NCBI GenBank assembly: GCA_910588405.1
Contig: CAJUPT010000010.1
Span: 1-60,409, forward strand
Origin: an uncultured Lachnospiraceae bacterium
Lineage (GTDB): Bacteria > Bacillota > Clostridia > Lachnospirales > Lachnospiraceae
Reading direction: 5' to 3'
Length of the DNA stretch: 60,409 nucleotides
Every line of letters begins with the position of its first letter. Position 1 is the stretch's first letter. Under the pieces are notes generated by a model, which was given only the letters and a program-made list of their open reading frames with translations, was not told the DNA's origin and did no database searches. The position numbers and the translations under genes are program-made. Positions 35,276 to 43,831 of the stretch are shown here, one piece after another.

Positions 35276-35956
35276 ATGAACAAAGTACTGATGATTGAAG
35301 ATGACGAAATATTAAACGGCGGTTTATGCTATAACCTGCAAAAAAGAGACATCGTTTCTGTTCCTGCGTACACCCTGGCGGAAGCGGAAAAGCTGCTGGC
35401 GGAGGATTCTTTTGACCTGATCGTGCTGGATGTGAATCTGCCGGACGGCGACGGCTTTCAGTTCGCCAAGGACAGGATCGCACCCTGTGGGATGCCCTTT
35501 TTGTTCCTGACCGCCCGTGACCTGGATGATGAAATTATCGGGGGATACCGGCTGGGGGCGGATGATTATATTACGAAGCCCTTCCGCGTTCAGATCGTTA
35601 TGGAGAAGATACAGGCCGTGCTGCGCAGATGTTCCGGGAGAAGGGAAAGACTCCGGTATTCTTTTGGGGATCTGGCGGTTGATTTTGAAAAGAGGACTGT
35701 GCGGAAGAATGGAACCCTTTTGACTTTGACCCCTACGGAATTTGCCCTTCTTCAGTGTTTAATCCAAAACCGGGGGCATATTTTGACGAAGGAGGTTTTG
35801 CTGGAGCATATATGGGACAGCAAAGGGAACTTTGTGAATGAGCATACGTTGTCTTTGAATATCAGCCGCTTAAGAAGGAAAATCAATGATGGGGAATCGG
35901 ATTATATTAAAACCATTTATGGAATGGGATATCGGTGGGTTGATGAGGAACGGTGA
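35276..35956 (+). CDS. OmpR/PhoB-family response regulator
   Basis: A 226-residue two-component regulator: receiver domain (1-115) with the acidic pocket EDD (8-10), phosphoacceptor Asp52 (in LIVLDVNLPDG) and the conserved Lys in YITKPF, then a winged-helix DNA-binding domain (about 125-222). It is followed by a histidine kinase and an ABC transporter, a common arrangement for response to membrane-active peptides or cell-wall antibiotics. The start codon lacks a ribosome binding site and lies next to the promoter. The likely targets are the direct repeats ahead of the transporter genes. Confidence 0.93.
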   Translation: MNKVLMIEDDEILNGGLCYNLQKRDIVSVPAYTLAEAEKLLAEDSFDLIVLDVNLPDGDGFQFAKDRIAPCGMPFLFLTARDLDDEIIGGYRLGADDYITKPFRVQIVMEKIQAVLRRCSGRRERLRYSFGDLAVDFEKRTVRKNGTLLTLTPTEFALLQCLIQNRGHILTKEVLLEHIWDSKGNFVNEHTLSLNISRLRRKINDGESDYIKTIYGMGYRWVDEER

Positions 35957-35973
35957 TGAAAAGGAGAATCCGG

Positions 35974-37026
35974 ATGAATGCGTTTAAAAGCATATTGCAG
36001 GCTGTCCATGTTTTTCTGACCGTGGCAGGCTGCGTGTTTTTTGGAACGCAGCTGCCAGCAGGCAGGATCAAATGGATTTCTTTTGTGTTTTTGTTCCTTC
36101 TCTGCGTTCTGGGTATCGGATATTATCTGTATTTCCGCAAAAGATTTGTGGATTTTTCGGAAGAAATATGCCAAAAGGCTGATCAAATGATATGGAATGG
36201 AAATGAGAGGGACAGGTACGGTGAGAACCGGAATGATGATTTTGATTACAGTCACAATCAGGAAACCCTGTCCTCCAAGCTGATCATGGAGCTGGAAAAA
36301 CTGGAGGACATTATCCGAAGCCGCCTGTCTGAGAGCGAGCAGGAAAAAGAAAAGCTGCAAAAGACCATCTCTGAGATTGCCCATCAGGTGAAAACTCCCT
36401 TATCCAATATCCGCATGTACCAGGACATGCTTAAGGAACCGGGGCTTTCCGGAGAGGAGGCGGAAAAATTTATGGAGATCACAGAGCGGCAGCTGGAAAA
36501 GCTGGAGTTTCTGATCGATTCGCTGATCAAAGCATCCCGTCTGGAAAGCGATCTGATACGGCTGCATATTGAGGATGGCAGTATTTTTCATACGCTGACG
36601 ATTTCCGTCGATGGCATTGTCCGGCAGGCAGATCGAAAACAGCTCGGCCTGTCTGTCTGCTGTGATCCGGCCATAAAGGCATTCCATGATGTCAAATGGA
36701 CGGCGGAGGCCATCGGAAATATCCTGGACAATGCGGTGAAATATACGCCAGAAGGGGGACGGATTCGTATCGACGTCCATCAGGGAGAACTGTATGCGGA
36801 AATCAGAATCCGGGACACGGGAAAAGGCATTTCTCCTGCTCATTACAATGATATATTCAAACGGTTTTACCGTGAGAGTTCCGCTCGGAATACAGGCGGA
36901 CTGGGACTGGGCCTGTATATTGCCAGAAATATCGTAATGCGTGAGGGCGGGTATGTGATGGTGCGTTCCGTACTGGGAGAAGGCTCCGCTTTTTCCATAT
37001 TCCTTCCGATGAATCAGGTCTTGTAA
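35974..37026 (+). CDS. Intramembrane-sensing-type histidine kinase
   Basis: This 350-residue sensor kinase has two closely spaced membrane helices (about 5-25 and 32-50) separated by only about ten residues, so there is no sizeable extracellular sensor; kinases of this layout often read the state of a partner ABC transporter. The H-box SEIAHQVKTPLSN (phosphoacceptor His near 134) and N, G1 (DTGKGI) and G2 (GGLGLGLYIA) boxes are present. ATG 35974 is chosen for its AAGGAG 7 bases upstream; ATG 35956 overlaps the regulator stop and is the alternative. Confidence 0.9.
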   Translation: MNAFKSILQAVHVFLTVAGCVFFGTQLPAGRIKWISFVFLFLLCVLGIGYYLYFRKRFVDFSEEICQKADQMIWNGNERDRYGENRNDDFDYSHNQETLSSKLIMELEKLEDIIRSRLSESEQEKEKLQKTISEIAHQVKTPLSNIRMYQDMLKEPGLSGEEAEKFMEITERQLEKLEFLIDSLIKASRLESDLIRLHIEDGSIFHTLTISVDGIVRQADRKQLGLSVCCDPAIKAFHDVKWTAEAIGNILDNAVKYTPEGGRIRIDVHQGELYAEIRIRDTGKGISPAHYNDIFKRFYRESSARNTGGLGLGLYIARNIVMREGGYVMVRSVLGEGSAFSIFLPMNQVL

Positions 37027-37051
37027 GCCATATTTCGTAATTGTTTCATTT

Positions 37052-37107
37052 TTGATAACATTCCCCTTTAAAACAGAAACCGGATTGATAACATCTCCTT
37101 TTATAAT
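37052..37107 (+). promoter_or_regulatory. Direct-repeat operator and -35-less promoter of the ABC transporter genes
   Basis: Two copies of TTGATAACAT followed by a pyrimidine-rich CCTTT end start at 37052 and 37085, 33 bases apart (about three helix turns). The second ends directly at a perfect TATAAT (37102-37107), and no -35 hexamer is present at the proper spacing. This is the layout of a promoter activated by a dimeric OmpR-type regulator, presumably the one encoded at 35276. Confidence 0.6.
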
Positions 37108-37188
37108 GAAAGTATCATGTCCTGCGCCAGGGCGGGCAGATGTTAAATTTAAATCATTGATGAACTTTGATTAAAGGAGAAACCAGAC

Positions 37189-37860
37189 ATGAATATTTTA
37201 CAGACAGACAATCTAACCAAGTATTACGGAACGGAGCCGCTGGTTGTCAAAGCCCTTGACGGCATTACCCTTGCGATTGAGCAGGGGAGCTTTACGGCGG
37301 TTGTGGGAACCTCCGGTTCGGGGAAAAGCACGCTGCTCCATATGCTGGGCGGGCTGGATACGCCTACGGGCGGAAGCGTGACGGTGGACGGGCAGGAGCT
37401 GTCCGGGATGGGGAGGAATGAGCTGACTGTATTCCGCAGGAGAAAGATCGGGTTTGTGTTTCAGAATTACAATCTGATCCCTCATCTGACCGTTTATGAT
37501 AATATCGTCCTTCCGGTAGAGCTGGACGGACGGAGCGTGGATCAGCGGTATCTTCAGGATATTGTCAGGGCGCTGGGGCTTGCGGACAAGCTTTACAGAA
37601 AGCCGGGCAAGCTTTCCGGCGGCCAGCAGCAGCGGACGGCAATCGCAAGGGCGCTGATTACCAAGCCGGCCATCATCCTGGCCGACGAGCCCACCGGGAA
37701 TCTGGACAGCCGTACCAGCCAGGAGGTAATCGGGCTGTTGCAGGCCACCGGAAAAAGGTTCCACCAGACCATTGTGATGATTACCCACAATGACGAGATT
37801 GCCCAGGTTGCGGACCGGGCGATCCGCATCGAGGATGGGCGGATCTCGGAAGGCAGGTGA
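37189..37860 (+). CDS. ABC transporter ATP-binding protein (MacB/LolD type)
   Basis: A 223-residue ATPase with Walker A GTSGSGKST, Q-loop FVFQNYNLIP, signature LSGGQQQR, Walker B IILADEPTGNLD and H-loop MITHND. The LolD/MacB-like features pair with the FtsX-type permease that follows 5 bases later. A strong AAAGGAGAAACC site precedes ATG 37189. With the two-component system upstream it probably forms a detoxification or peptide-sensing module; the substrate cannot be named. Confidence 0.93.
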   Translation: MNILQTDNLTKYYGTEPLVVKALDGITLAIEQGSFTAVVGTSGSGKSTLLHMLGGLDTPTGGSVTVDGQELSGMGRNELTVFRRRKIGFVFQNYNLIPHLTVYDNIVLPVELDGRSVDQRYLQDIVRALGLADKLYRKPGKLSGGQQQRTAIARALITKPAIILADEPTGNLDSRTSQEVIGLLQATGKRFHQTIVMITHNDEIAQVADRAIRIEDGRISEGR

Positions 37861-37865
37861 TCGGA

Positions 37866-40229
37866 ATGAAGCTGGACGCAAATAATAACAGCAGGATTAT
37901 TTATCGGATCGCAAGGAGCAATCTGGCGGGGAAAAAGCTGTACACATTTTTTTCGGTTCTGACCATCACCCTTTCCCTGACCTTTGTTCTGACCATTATG
38001 CTGTTTTTACAGGAAACGCAGACGGCGGAGCGGCGGATGCTTGGACAGATGCAGCATGTAATGTATATGAATATGACCAAGCAGCAGATGGAACAGGCCG
38101 CCAAAGATGAAAGGATAGAGCTGTTGCTTCCATATAAAGAGGGAGGGGAAGCCTTTGAAACCGACGGCGTGAAATACAGCTTTACTTATCAGAAAAGCCA
38201 GGCGGAGCAGATACGGACATATGTGCCGGCGGAGGGGAAGGAACCGGAGCGGTATGACGAGATTGTCGTGGACCGGGCGTTTATGGAGCAGCTGGGAAAG
38301 GAATGTAAAATCGGAGAGAAGCTGACATTAACGGTGGGGGATAGGCAGGAGGAATTTGTCCTCTGCGGCTATACCGACAGAGGGCGGAAGCTGTCCGTGT
38401 ACCCGGTCTATGTGTCCGGAGAATATGCGGACAAAGGGCTGCCTGTAAGGGAGATTCCCTGGACTGCCCTTGTGCGGATCAGAGACGCAGGCCAGATGGA
38501 GGCATCGGTCTTTGAGACAGTCGCCTATCAGATCGCCGCCGATTATGGCGTGAGACGTTCCGATGTGAATATAAATGGCAGGTTTCAGGAATCTTTGCAG
38601 GAGGGAAATCCTGTTTTCCAGGCAATGCTTCTGATCTCGCTGGTGATTCTGGCGGCAGGCGGCATTGTGATTTACACGATTTTTTATCTGTCCGTCACCT
38701 CGCGCGCGCAGCAGATCGGCCAGCTGCAGACCATAGGCATGACCGAAAAACAGATCAGGAAAATGGTGCGGCTGGAAGGCTTCTGGCTGTGCGCGGGCTC
38801 GGTTCCGGCGGCGTTGGTCCTGGGCGGCCTGATCGCCTGCTTTCTGGAACCGGAGGGGTGGAGCTTAAGCGGCTATCTGCTGACGGCGGCGGTAACAGGC
38901 ATATTCGGATTCCTGATGGTGCAGATTTCAGCCGGCAAACCGGCGGCTATCGCGGCAAAGATTTCACCGATTGAAGCGTCAAGGGTTGTGGAGGAAGAAG
39001 ATGGAAATGTAAGGAAAAATAAAAAACTGACGCCTTTTACCATGGCGCAGATTGGTCAGGGAAGAAATATGAAGAAACAAAGGCTGATGACCCTGTCCAT
39101 TGCCTTCGGCGGAATCCTTTTTATGATTGCGGCTTCTTATCTGTATGCATGGGATGAAAAGGCTTTTTCGAGGACCGGTGATTTTGCTGATGCGGAATAT
39201 GTGATCACCTATCCGTACAATGCCCATTCGCCGCTCCCCTATGGGCTCACCGGAATGCAGCTGACCGGGCATTTAGGCAAAGAACTGGAGGAAAAGCTGC
39301 TGGCAATTCCCCATGTAAAGTCTGTGAAAACAGAGCATGGGGCCTTTGGAACCATCGAGTTTCAGGGCGCTTCCTGGGTACAGGGGTTTTACCGGCTGAC
39401 AGAAAATTCGGAGGATTTTTACCGGATGGAGGCGGAGGGTAATCCGGATTATGGGGAACTGTGTGAAAAGGATGCCCTTTTTATTACCAACAATACATTT
39501 ATCTCCCAGATCAACGGCATATCCTTTCAGGTGGGCGACCATATCACGCTGCACTGGTTTGACGGGGAGGAACATGAGACGGAGCTGGAAATCGCGGCGC
39601 TTGCTCCCGGTATGGTGTCCTCGGACAGAGGGTATAACGTTGCCATGACGGATCAGACGATGAAAAAGCTATGGGGCGATATGAATACCGCCGTTGCCTT
39701 TCGGATTTCGACGGAGGATTACGAGGAATACGGAGAGCAGACGGAGGATGCCATCCGTGCCCTGACAGAGTCCTTTCCGGATCTCGCTCTTCTGACGCTG
39801 CGGGAGAGGATGGCGGATGATTCGGCGGATATACGAAAGGTTAAAACGCAGATTTACGGACTTTCGGCCTTTGTGGTTTTATTCAGCGTGCTGAATCTGG
39901 TGAATCTGACAATCGGAAATATTGCCACCCGCAGAAAAGAATTTGCCGTGCTGGAAGCGATTGGCATGGAGGAAAGACAGATCAGAGCCATGCTGTTTTG
40001 GGAAAATGTCCTGCTGGTACTCCCGGCGATCTTGATCACGCTGGCGATCGGAGGCGGAACGGGATATGTCGTCGTCAGTCTGCTTCGGCGGATTGCCGGA
40101 TATATGGTATACCGGATTCCGGTGATTCCGGCTTTGCTGTTTGCCGCGGGGGTGATTTTGATTCCTCTGCTGATTTCTTATGTTAGTCTGAAGGGGATTC
40201 ATCAGAGTCAGTATAATCAGGGGGCGTGA
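37866..40229 (+). CDS. FtsX-type ABC transporter permease
   Basis: This 787-residue permease has an N-terminal membrane helix (about 25-45), a large extracytoplasmic region (about 50-250), three helices, then a second copy of the same plan (helix near 405-425, extracytoplasmic region about 430-655, three helices near 660-780). Both halves end in an FtsX/MacB core. This is the double-FtsX type, not the ten-helix BceB type. ATG 37866 is used; a GTG at 37857 overlaps the ATPase stop codon. A 356-base gap (40230-40585) follows, AT-rich, in which I see no gene or strong terminator. Confidence 0.9.
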   Translation: MKLDANNNSRIIYRIARSNLAGKKLYTFFSVLTITLSLTFVLTIMLFLQETQTAERRMLGQMQHVMYMNMTKQQMEQAAKDERIELLLPYKEGGEAFETDGVKYSFTYQKSQAEQIRTYVPAEGKEPERYDEIVVDRAFMEQLGKECKIGEKLTLTVGDRQEEFVLCGYTDRGRKLSVYPVYVSGEYADKGLPVREIPWTALVRIRDAGQMEASVFETVAYQIAADYGVRRSDVNINGRFQESLQEGNPVFQAMLLISLVILAAGGIVIYTIFYLSVTSRAQQIGQLQTIGMTEKQIRKMVRLEGFWLCAGSVPAALVLGGLIACFLEPEGWSLSGYLLTAAVTGIFGFLMVQISAGKPAAIAAKISPIEASRVVEEEDGNVRKNKKLTPFTMAQIGQGRNMKKQRLMTLSIAFGGILFMIAASYLYAWDEKAFSRTGDFADAEYVITYPYNAHSPLPYGLTGMQLTGHLGKELEEKLLAIPHVKSVKTEHGAFGTIEFQGASWVQGFYRLTENSEDFYRMEAEGNPDYGELCEKDALFITNNTFISQINGISFQVGDHITLHWFDGEEHETELEIAALAPGMVSSDRGYNVAMTDQTMKKLWGDMNTAVAFRISTEDYEEYGEQTEDAIRALTESFPDLALLTLRERMADDSADIRKVKTQIYGLSAFVVLFSVLNLVNLTIGNIATRRKEFAVLEAIGMEERQIRAMLFWENVLLVLPAILITLAIGGGTGYVVVSLLRRIAGYMVYRIPVIPALLFAAGVILIPLLISYVSLKGIHQSQYNQGA

Positions 40230-40585
40230 CACCGGAAAACTTTTGCCTGATTTTCACTATATATTTCCGATGGAGCTGATATCAGAAGCAAAAATCAGAT
40301 GTAATATACGTGAAAAATAGAAATAAAAGGAAATCAAACTGCGTTATTTTGCCCCCTTTACAGCCAAAATTTCAGTAAAATTTCCCTGTTATTTATATAA
40401 TGATCAAAACGACAAAGACAAAAACCCGGATATCTTGTCTGTTCTTCTTTGCCTGAAATCCGTTATTTTCTTTCAAACTGCTGAAAAATTTTCGACCTAT
40501 TTACAAAAAAAACGAATTGTGGTATACCTGCATTGTGAGCGGAAAAAAGAAAAAGAGTGAGATAGTTTGAAAGGAGTGACAGACT

Positions 40586-40822
40586 ATGAAGGTATTTAAC
40601 ATTACGGATATTGACGGATTTTTCAAGGTGATCGACAAGTGCGAGGGCAGGGTGGATCTGGTAACCGGCGAGGGAGACAGACTGAATCTGAAATCAAAGC
40701 TGTCCCAGTACGTAGCGCTGGCCAAGGTATTTTCCGACGGCGTGATCGAGGAGCTGGAGCTGGTGGCCCATGAGCCGAAGGATGTGGAGCGGCTGGTTTC
40801 CTTTATGTACAATGGCAAATAG
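40586..40822 (+). CDS. Small conserved protein of unknown function (78 residues)
   Basis: A compact 78-residue protein with an excellent AAAGGAG site 11 bases before ATG 40586. It has no signal peptide or membrane segment and a mixed alpha/beta character (KVFNITDIDGFFKVIDKCEG, then DLVTGEGDRLNLKSKL). I recall close relatives in Lachnospiraceae often carrying the misleading label 'polya polymerase'; there is no polymerase motif. It stands alone between the ABC permease and tRNA-Ala. The function is unknown. Confidence 0.75.
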   Translation: MKVFNITDIDGFFKVIDKCEGRVDLVTGEGDRLNLKSKLSQYVALAKVFSDGVIEELELVAHEPKDVERLVSFMYNGK

Positions 40823-40853
40823 AGAGGAAGTAATCTGAATATAGGCTGATGAA

Positions 40854-40895
40854 AAAGTGAGAGGATTTCCGAAGATTTGGAGAGCCTCTCACTTT
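40854..40895 (+). terminator. Hairpin after the 78-residue gene, possible terminator
   Basis: AAAGTGAGAGG (40854-40864) and CCTCTCACTTT (40885-40895) form a perfect 11-bp stem with a 20-base loop. No T-tract follows on the plus strand, so termination is uncertain. Confidence 0.4.
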
Positions 40896-40965
40896 CCCAA
40901 TAGTGCGAGATATTCGGGGAAATTATATAAGAGAAAAAAGAATAACAAAAAAATGCAAAAATCGC

Positions 40966-40993
40966 TTGTAATTTTTCCTGAACGTGCTATAAT
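40966..40993 (+). promoter_or_regulatory. Promoter of tRNA-Ala
   Basis: TTGTAA (40966-40971), a 16-bp spacer and TATAAT (40988-40993) lie 40 bases upstream of the mature tRNA 5' end. Confidence 0.75.
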
Positions 40994-41033
40994 ATCATTT
41001 GCAAAGTACAGGAAAAATATTATGTTTTTACAA

Positions 41034-41106
41034 GGGGCATTAGCGCAGTTGGGAGCGCGCAACATTCGCATTGTTGAGGCCAGGGGTTCGAATCCCCTAT
41101 GCTCCA
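41034..41106 (+). tRNA. tRNA-Ala (anticodon CGC)
   Basis: A 73-base cloverleaf without encoded CCA. Acceptor arms GGGGCAT (41034-41040) and ATGCTCC pair with the G3:U70 wobble that marks alanine tRNAs; the D stem is GCGC/GCGC, the anticodon stem CAACA/TGTTG carries loop TTCGCAT with anticodon CGC (reads GCG), and the T arm contains GGTTCGAATCC. It is a lone tRNA with its own promoter. Confidence 0.95.
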
Positions 41107-41110
41107 TTTT

Positions 41111-41140
41111 AACAGGCATATACGAGTGTATATGCCTGTT
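41111..41140 (+). terminator. Hairpin after tRNA-Ala
   Basis: AACAGGCATATAC (41111-41123) and GTATATGCCTGTT (41128-41140) form a perfect 13-bp stem with a 4-base loop, starting 4 bases after the tRNA. No T-run follows, so it may serve 3'-end definition or inefficient termination. Confidence 0.55.
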
Positions 41141-41192
41141 ATACGTTACGAAAAATTTTAAGCATTTGGAATATTTGACCAAACTGAACAGT

Positions 41193-41229
41193 ACCCAGCA
41201 AAACGCAAGGTCGGCACATTTTGCTGGGT
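41193..41229. repeat. Inverted repeat in the gap after tRNA-Ala
   Basis: ACCCAGCAAAA (41193-41203) and TTTTGCTGGGT (41219-41229) form a perfect 11-bp stem with a 15-base loop. The remaining AT-rich gap to 41741 contains short open frames, none with coding support; nothing else is identified there. Confidence 0.4.
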
Positions 41230-41741
41230 TGTAGTAAAAAGCTTTTTCCCGCTAAGCTGTCAGGAGATACCGTTTTAAATCTTCTGTATACAAGGGAATT
41301 TTGTAATATGCATTAGTCATTATGACACCTGACGGGAAGGAAAGCTGTTTTACTTAGACATACATCTGACATGTTCAATCTATATCAACGTTGTATGTGC
41401 ATAGAGACATTATATAGATGAATTGCTATAAAATCAATAGTTTTTGCAAACAAAAATATACAAACGTTATACTTTAGAAAAGAGAGCGCACAAAAATATG
41501 GGAATTTTGCACAGCCCAAGGCCGAATTTTTTGACTGGATGGTTATGGGGGCCGCTGCCCGTAAGGGTGGCCGTATGATAACAGTTTATTTTGGTATGGC
41601 AACAAGGCATGGAATGTGTTACAATATCGTCAGATATGATGCCGGCCCGAGGCGAAGCGGCCATCTGTCGGTGTCTGTGTTTGAAAAGCATGGTATTTCA
41701 TGGGCATATGGTATCAGAAAGGACATAAGCGGAATTAGGGA

Positions 41742-42224
41742 ATGGTAAGAGAAAACGCGCCGAAAAAGAAGTCGGCGAGGAATCAGATTTTGCGGACAGT
41801 GATGGTTATATTGATCGTATCGGCAATCGCGACAGTTCAATATATTATCACAAAAGGGGTGCCCTTGTTTGATGTACCGAGGCCGGACCAGATTGAAAAA
41901 GTGGTTGTCACAAGCAATGATTTTCCGGATGAGATCAAAGTGTGTACGGATGGCGAGTCAGTGGAGCAGGCTGTTAAGCTGGTGAACTTTCTAAATTACG
42001 AACCGTTTACGCTCGGTTCCGGATCTGACAGCGAACCAGTGATTTCAATTAGGTATTTTTTATCTGACGGAAAGGAAGTAGAGGTTGCGGCCGATTCTGC
42101 GACTGTCTGGTATGACGGAAAATCTTACGAACTAAAAGTGAAAGAAAAATTTGTTACGTTAGCCAATGCCATTTTTTTTATGTCCGAAAATGCTGCCGGT
42201 GACGATGCCGGAGAGAGTAAATAA
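41742..42224 (+). CDS. Membrane-anchored protein of unknown function
   Basis: This 160-residue protein has a basic N-terminus (MVRENAPKKKSARNQ), one hydrophobic helix (about 17-38; TVMVILIVSAIATVQYIIT) and an extracytoplasmic domain of about 120 residues with regular beta-strand periodicity. It is a type II-like single-pass protein. No family is recognised. The ribosome binding site is weak (AGGGA directly before the ATG). It lies 38 bases before the MOSC-MogA fusion and may be the first gene of the cofactor island, but no sequence feature links it to molybdenum. Confidence 0.6.
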   Translation: MVRENAPKKKSARNQILRTVMVILIVSAIATVQYIITKGVPLFDVPRPDQIEKVVVTSNDFPDEIKVCTDGESVEQAVKLVNFLNYEPFTLGSGSDSEPVISIRYFLSDGKEVEVAADSATVWYDGKSYELKVKEKFVTLANAIFFMSENAAGDDAGESK

Positions 42225-42262
42225 AGACGTGGGCTGAGACGCTGTTAAAATGGGAGGATAAC

Positions 42263-43198
42263 ATGGGAAAGGTACTTGCGATTTGTATCAGTGAGAAAAA
42301 AGGAACACAGAAACGGGAAGTGGAGACGGCTGAGCTTAAGCCGGACTGGGGAATTGTGAACGACGCTCATGCGGCCAACTGGCACAGACAGGTCAGCCTG
42401 CTGTCTTATGAGAAAATCCAGGCGTTCCGGGAGCGGGGGGCACAGGTGGAATTTGGTGATTTTGGAGAGAATCTTGTGGTGGAGGGCTTTGACCTTCGCG
42501 CCCTGCCGGTGGGAACCAGGTTCCGGATCGGAGAGACGGAGCTTGAACTGACCCAGATTGGAAAGGAGTGCCACAGCCATTGCGCCATTTATAAGGCGGT
42601 GGGAGACTGCATCATGCCCAGGGAAGGCGTATTTACGAAGGTGTTAAAGGGCGGCATAATCAAAAAAGGAGACGAGATTACCATGACGGCCCCTCTGCCG
42701 GATCGCCCTTTTACGGCTGCGGTCATTACCCTGAGCGATAAAGGCGCTGCCGGGGAGCGGGAGGACAAAAGTGGTCCTGCCATTAAAGAAATGTTGGAAC
42801 CGGCCGGCTATGACGTGGTGGAAATGTTGCTGCTGCCTGACGGGAAAGAAAAGCTTCAGAAGGAGCTGTGCCGCCTGGCGGACCAGCGGCAGGTGAATGT
42901 GATTTTTACTACGGGCGGAACCGGATTTTCAGAGCGGGACGTGACGCCGGAGGCCACGATTGCGGTCTGTGATCGGATGGCCACAGGCATCGCCGAAGCC
43001 ATCCGCCAGTATTCCATGACCATCACAAAACGGGCCATGTTAAGTCGGGCTACGTCAGGAATTCGCAAAAAGACGCTGATGATCAATCTTCCGGGAAGCC
43101 CAAAGGCGGTGAAGGAGAGCCTGGAATATATTCTGCCGTCTTTGGAGCATGGATTGGGTATCCTGCGGGGAACGGACGGGGAGTGCGGGAACGGATGA
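42263..43198 (+). CDS. MOSC domain - MogA/MoaB fusion (molybdopterin adenylyltransferase)
   Basis: A 311-residue fusion. Residues 1-140 form a MOSC domain (GENLVVEGFDLRALPVGTRFRIGE, then CHSHCAIYKAVGDCIMPREGVF), a fold that handles molybdenum-cofactor sulfur or cofactor. Residues 150-311 form a MogA/MoaB domain (AAVITLSDKGAAGEREDKSGP and FTTGGTGFSERDVTPEAT) that adenylylates molybdopterin before metal insertion by MoeA. The two parts are single proteins in many bacteria; the fusion is common in Clostridia. GGGAGG precedes ATG 42263. A bidirectional terminator follows. Confidence 0.92.
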   Translation: MGKVLAICISEKKGTQKREVETAELKPDWGIVNDAHAANWHRQVSLLSYEKIQAFRERGAQVEFGDFGENLVVEGFDLRALPVGTRFRIGETELELTQIGKECHSHCAIYKAVGDCIMPREGVFTKVLKGGIIKKGDEITMTAPLPDRPFTAAVITLSDKGAAGEREDKSGPAIKEMLEPAGYDVVEMLLLPDGKEKLQKELCRLADQRQVNVIFTTGGTGFSERDVTPEATIAVCDRMATGIAEAIRQYSMTITKRAMLSRATSGIRKKTLMINLPGSPKAVKESLEYILPSLEHGLGILRGTDGECGNG

Positions 43199-43207
43199 GA
43201 GATTCCA

Positions 43208-43252
43208 AAAAGAGAGAGCCTGCCACCGGTCAGTGGGGCAGGTTCTCTCTTT
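43208..43252. terminator. Bidirectional terminator between mogA and modE-like genes
   Basis: AAAAGAGAGAGCCTGCC (43208-43224) pairs with GGCAGGTTCTCTCTTT (43237-43252) around a short loop. T-rich ends occur on both strands and the flanking genes converge, so it should stop transcription from both sides. Confidence 0.85.
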
Positions 43253-43317
43253 CTGGCTGTAATCGTTTGTCAGAATGACTGCATGATTAGCTGTTGCAAA
43301 TGCAATATGTGAATCAT

Positions 43318-43662
43318 TCACTGATACTCGCTAAAATAAACATTGAACAATTCTTGGCCGGCCTTCTCCACCTCTTCCGTCATGGCATGATAGCGTTCCA
43401 TGAACCGTCGGCCCTCTTCCGTAAGTTTTGAGCTACCGCCAGATTTGCCGCCGTTTGTACGGTTGAGGAATGGAAAGCCCGTTTCCTGTTCCGCTTTATT
43501 GATCAATTTACAGCATTTGGAGTAAGACATCTCCATTTTTTGTGCTGCTTTTTGTATGGAGCCGGTTTCATCAATATATTCCAGCAGGTAGTAAATACCT
43601 GGCCCGAAAAAATCTTTTTCTCCGGATAAAATTACTTTGGTCTTGCAATGGAATTTATCCAT
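43318..43662 (-). CDS. ModE-like winged-helix regulator (DNA-binding domain only)
   Basis: This 114-residue protein matches the N-terminal winged helix of the molybdate regulator ModE (LysR-type HTH: GPGIYYLLEYIDETGSIQKAAQKMEMSYSKCCKLINKAEQETGFPFLNR, then the SSKLTEEGRRFMERY wing). The C-terminal molybdate-binding MOP domains are absent, so it cannot sense molybdate through them. ATG 43662 is used because AAGGAG lies 5 bases upstream; the frame is open to 43839, but that extension has no family match. It lies on the same strand as moaC and 169 bases after it. It probably controls cofactor or transport genes. Confidence 0.82.
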   Translation of the reverse strand: MDKFHCKTKVILSGEKDFFGPGIYYLLEYIDETGSIQKAAQKMEMSYSKCCKLINKAEQETGFPFLNRTNGGKSGGSSKLTEEGRRFMERYHAMTEEVEKAGQELFNVYFSEYQ

Positions 43663-43831
43663 ACTGTCTCCTTGTTTGATGATTGATGGTGCGATATGCA
43701 TGCTTCCAATCGTTTCTGCATAAGTGGCAAAAAGTGATGTGCTGATACATTTATATTTCATATTATTCTGCAAAATATTTTGTAGCTTTCGCAGCCAACA
43801 TGTTTTGCCTGATATTCTGTGAGCCGGAACA

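Noticed and set aside
41539..41748. 69-residue plus-strand frame in the gap after tRNA-Ala
   Set aside because: It has no ribosome binding site, mixed composition and no family resemblance, and it overlaps the next gene start.
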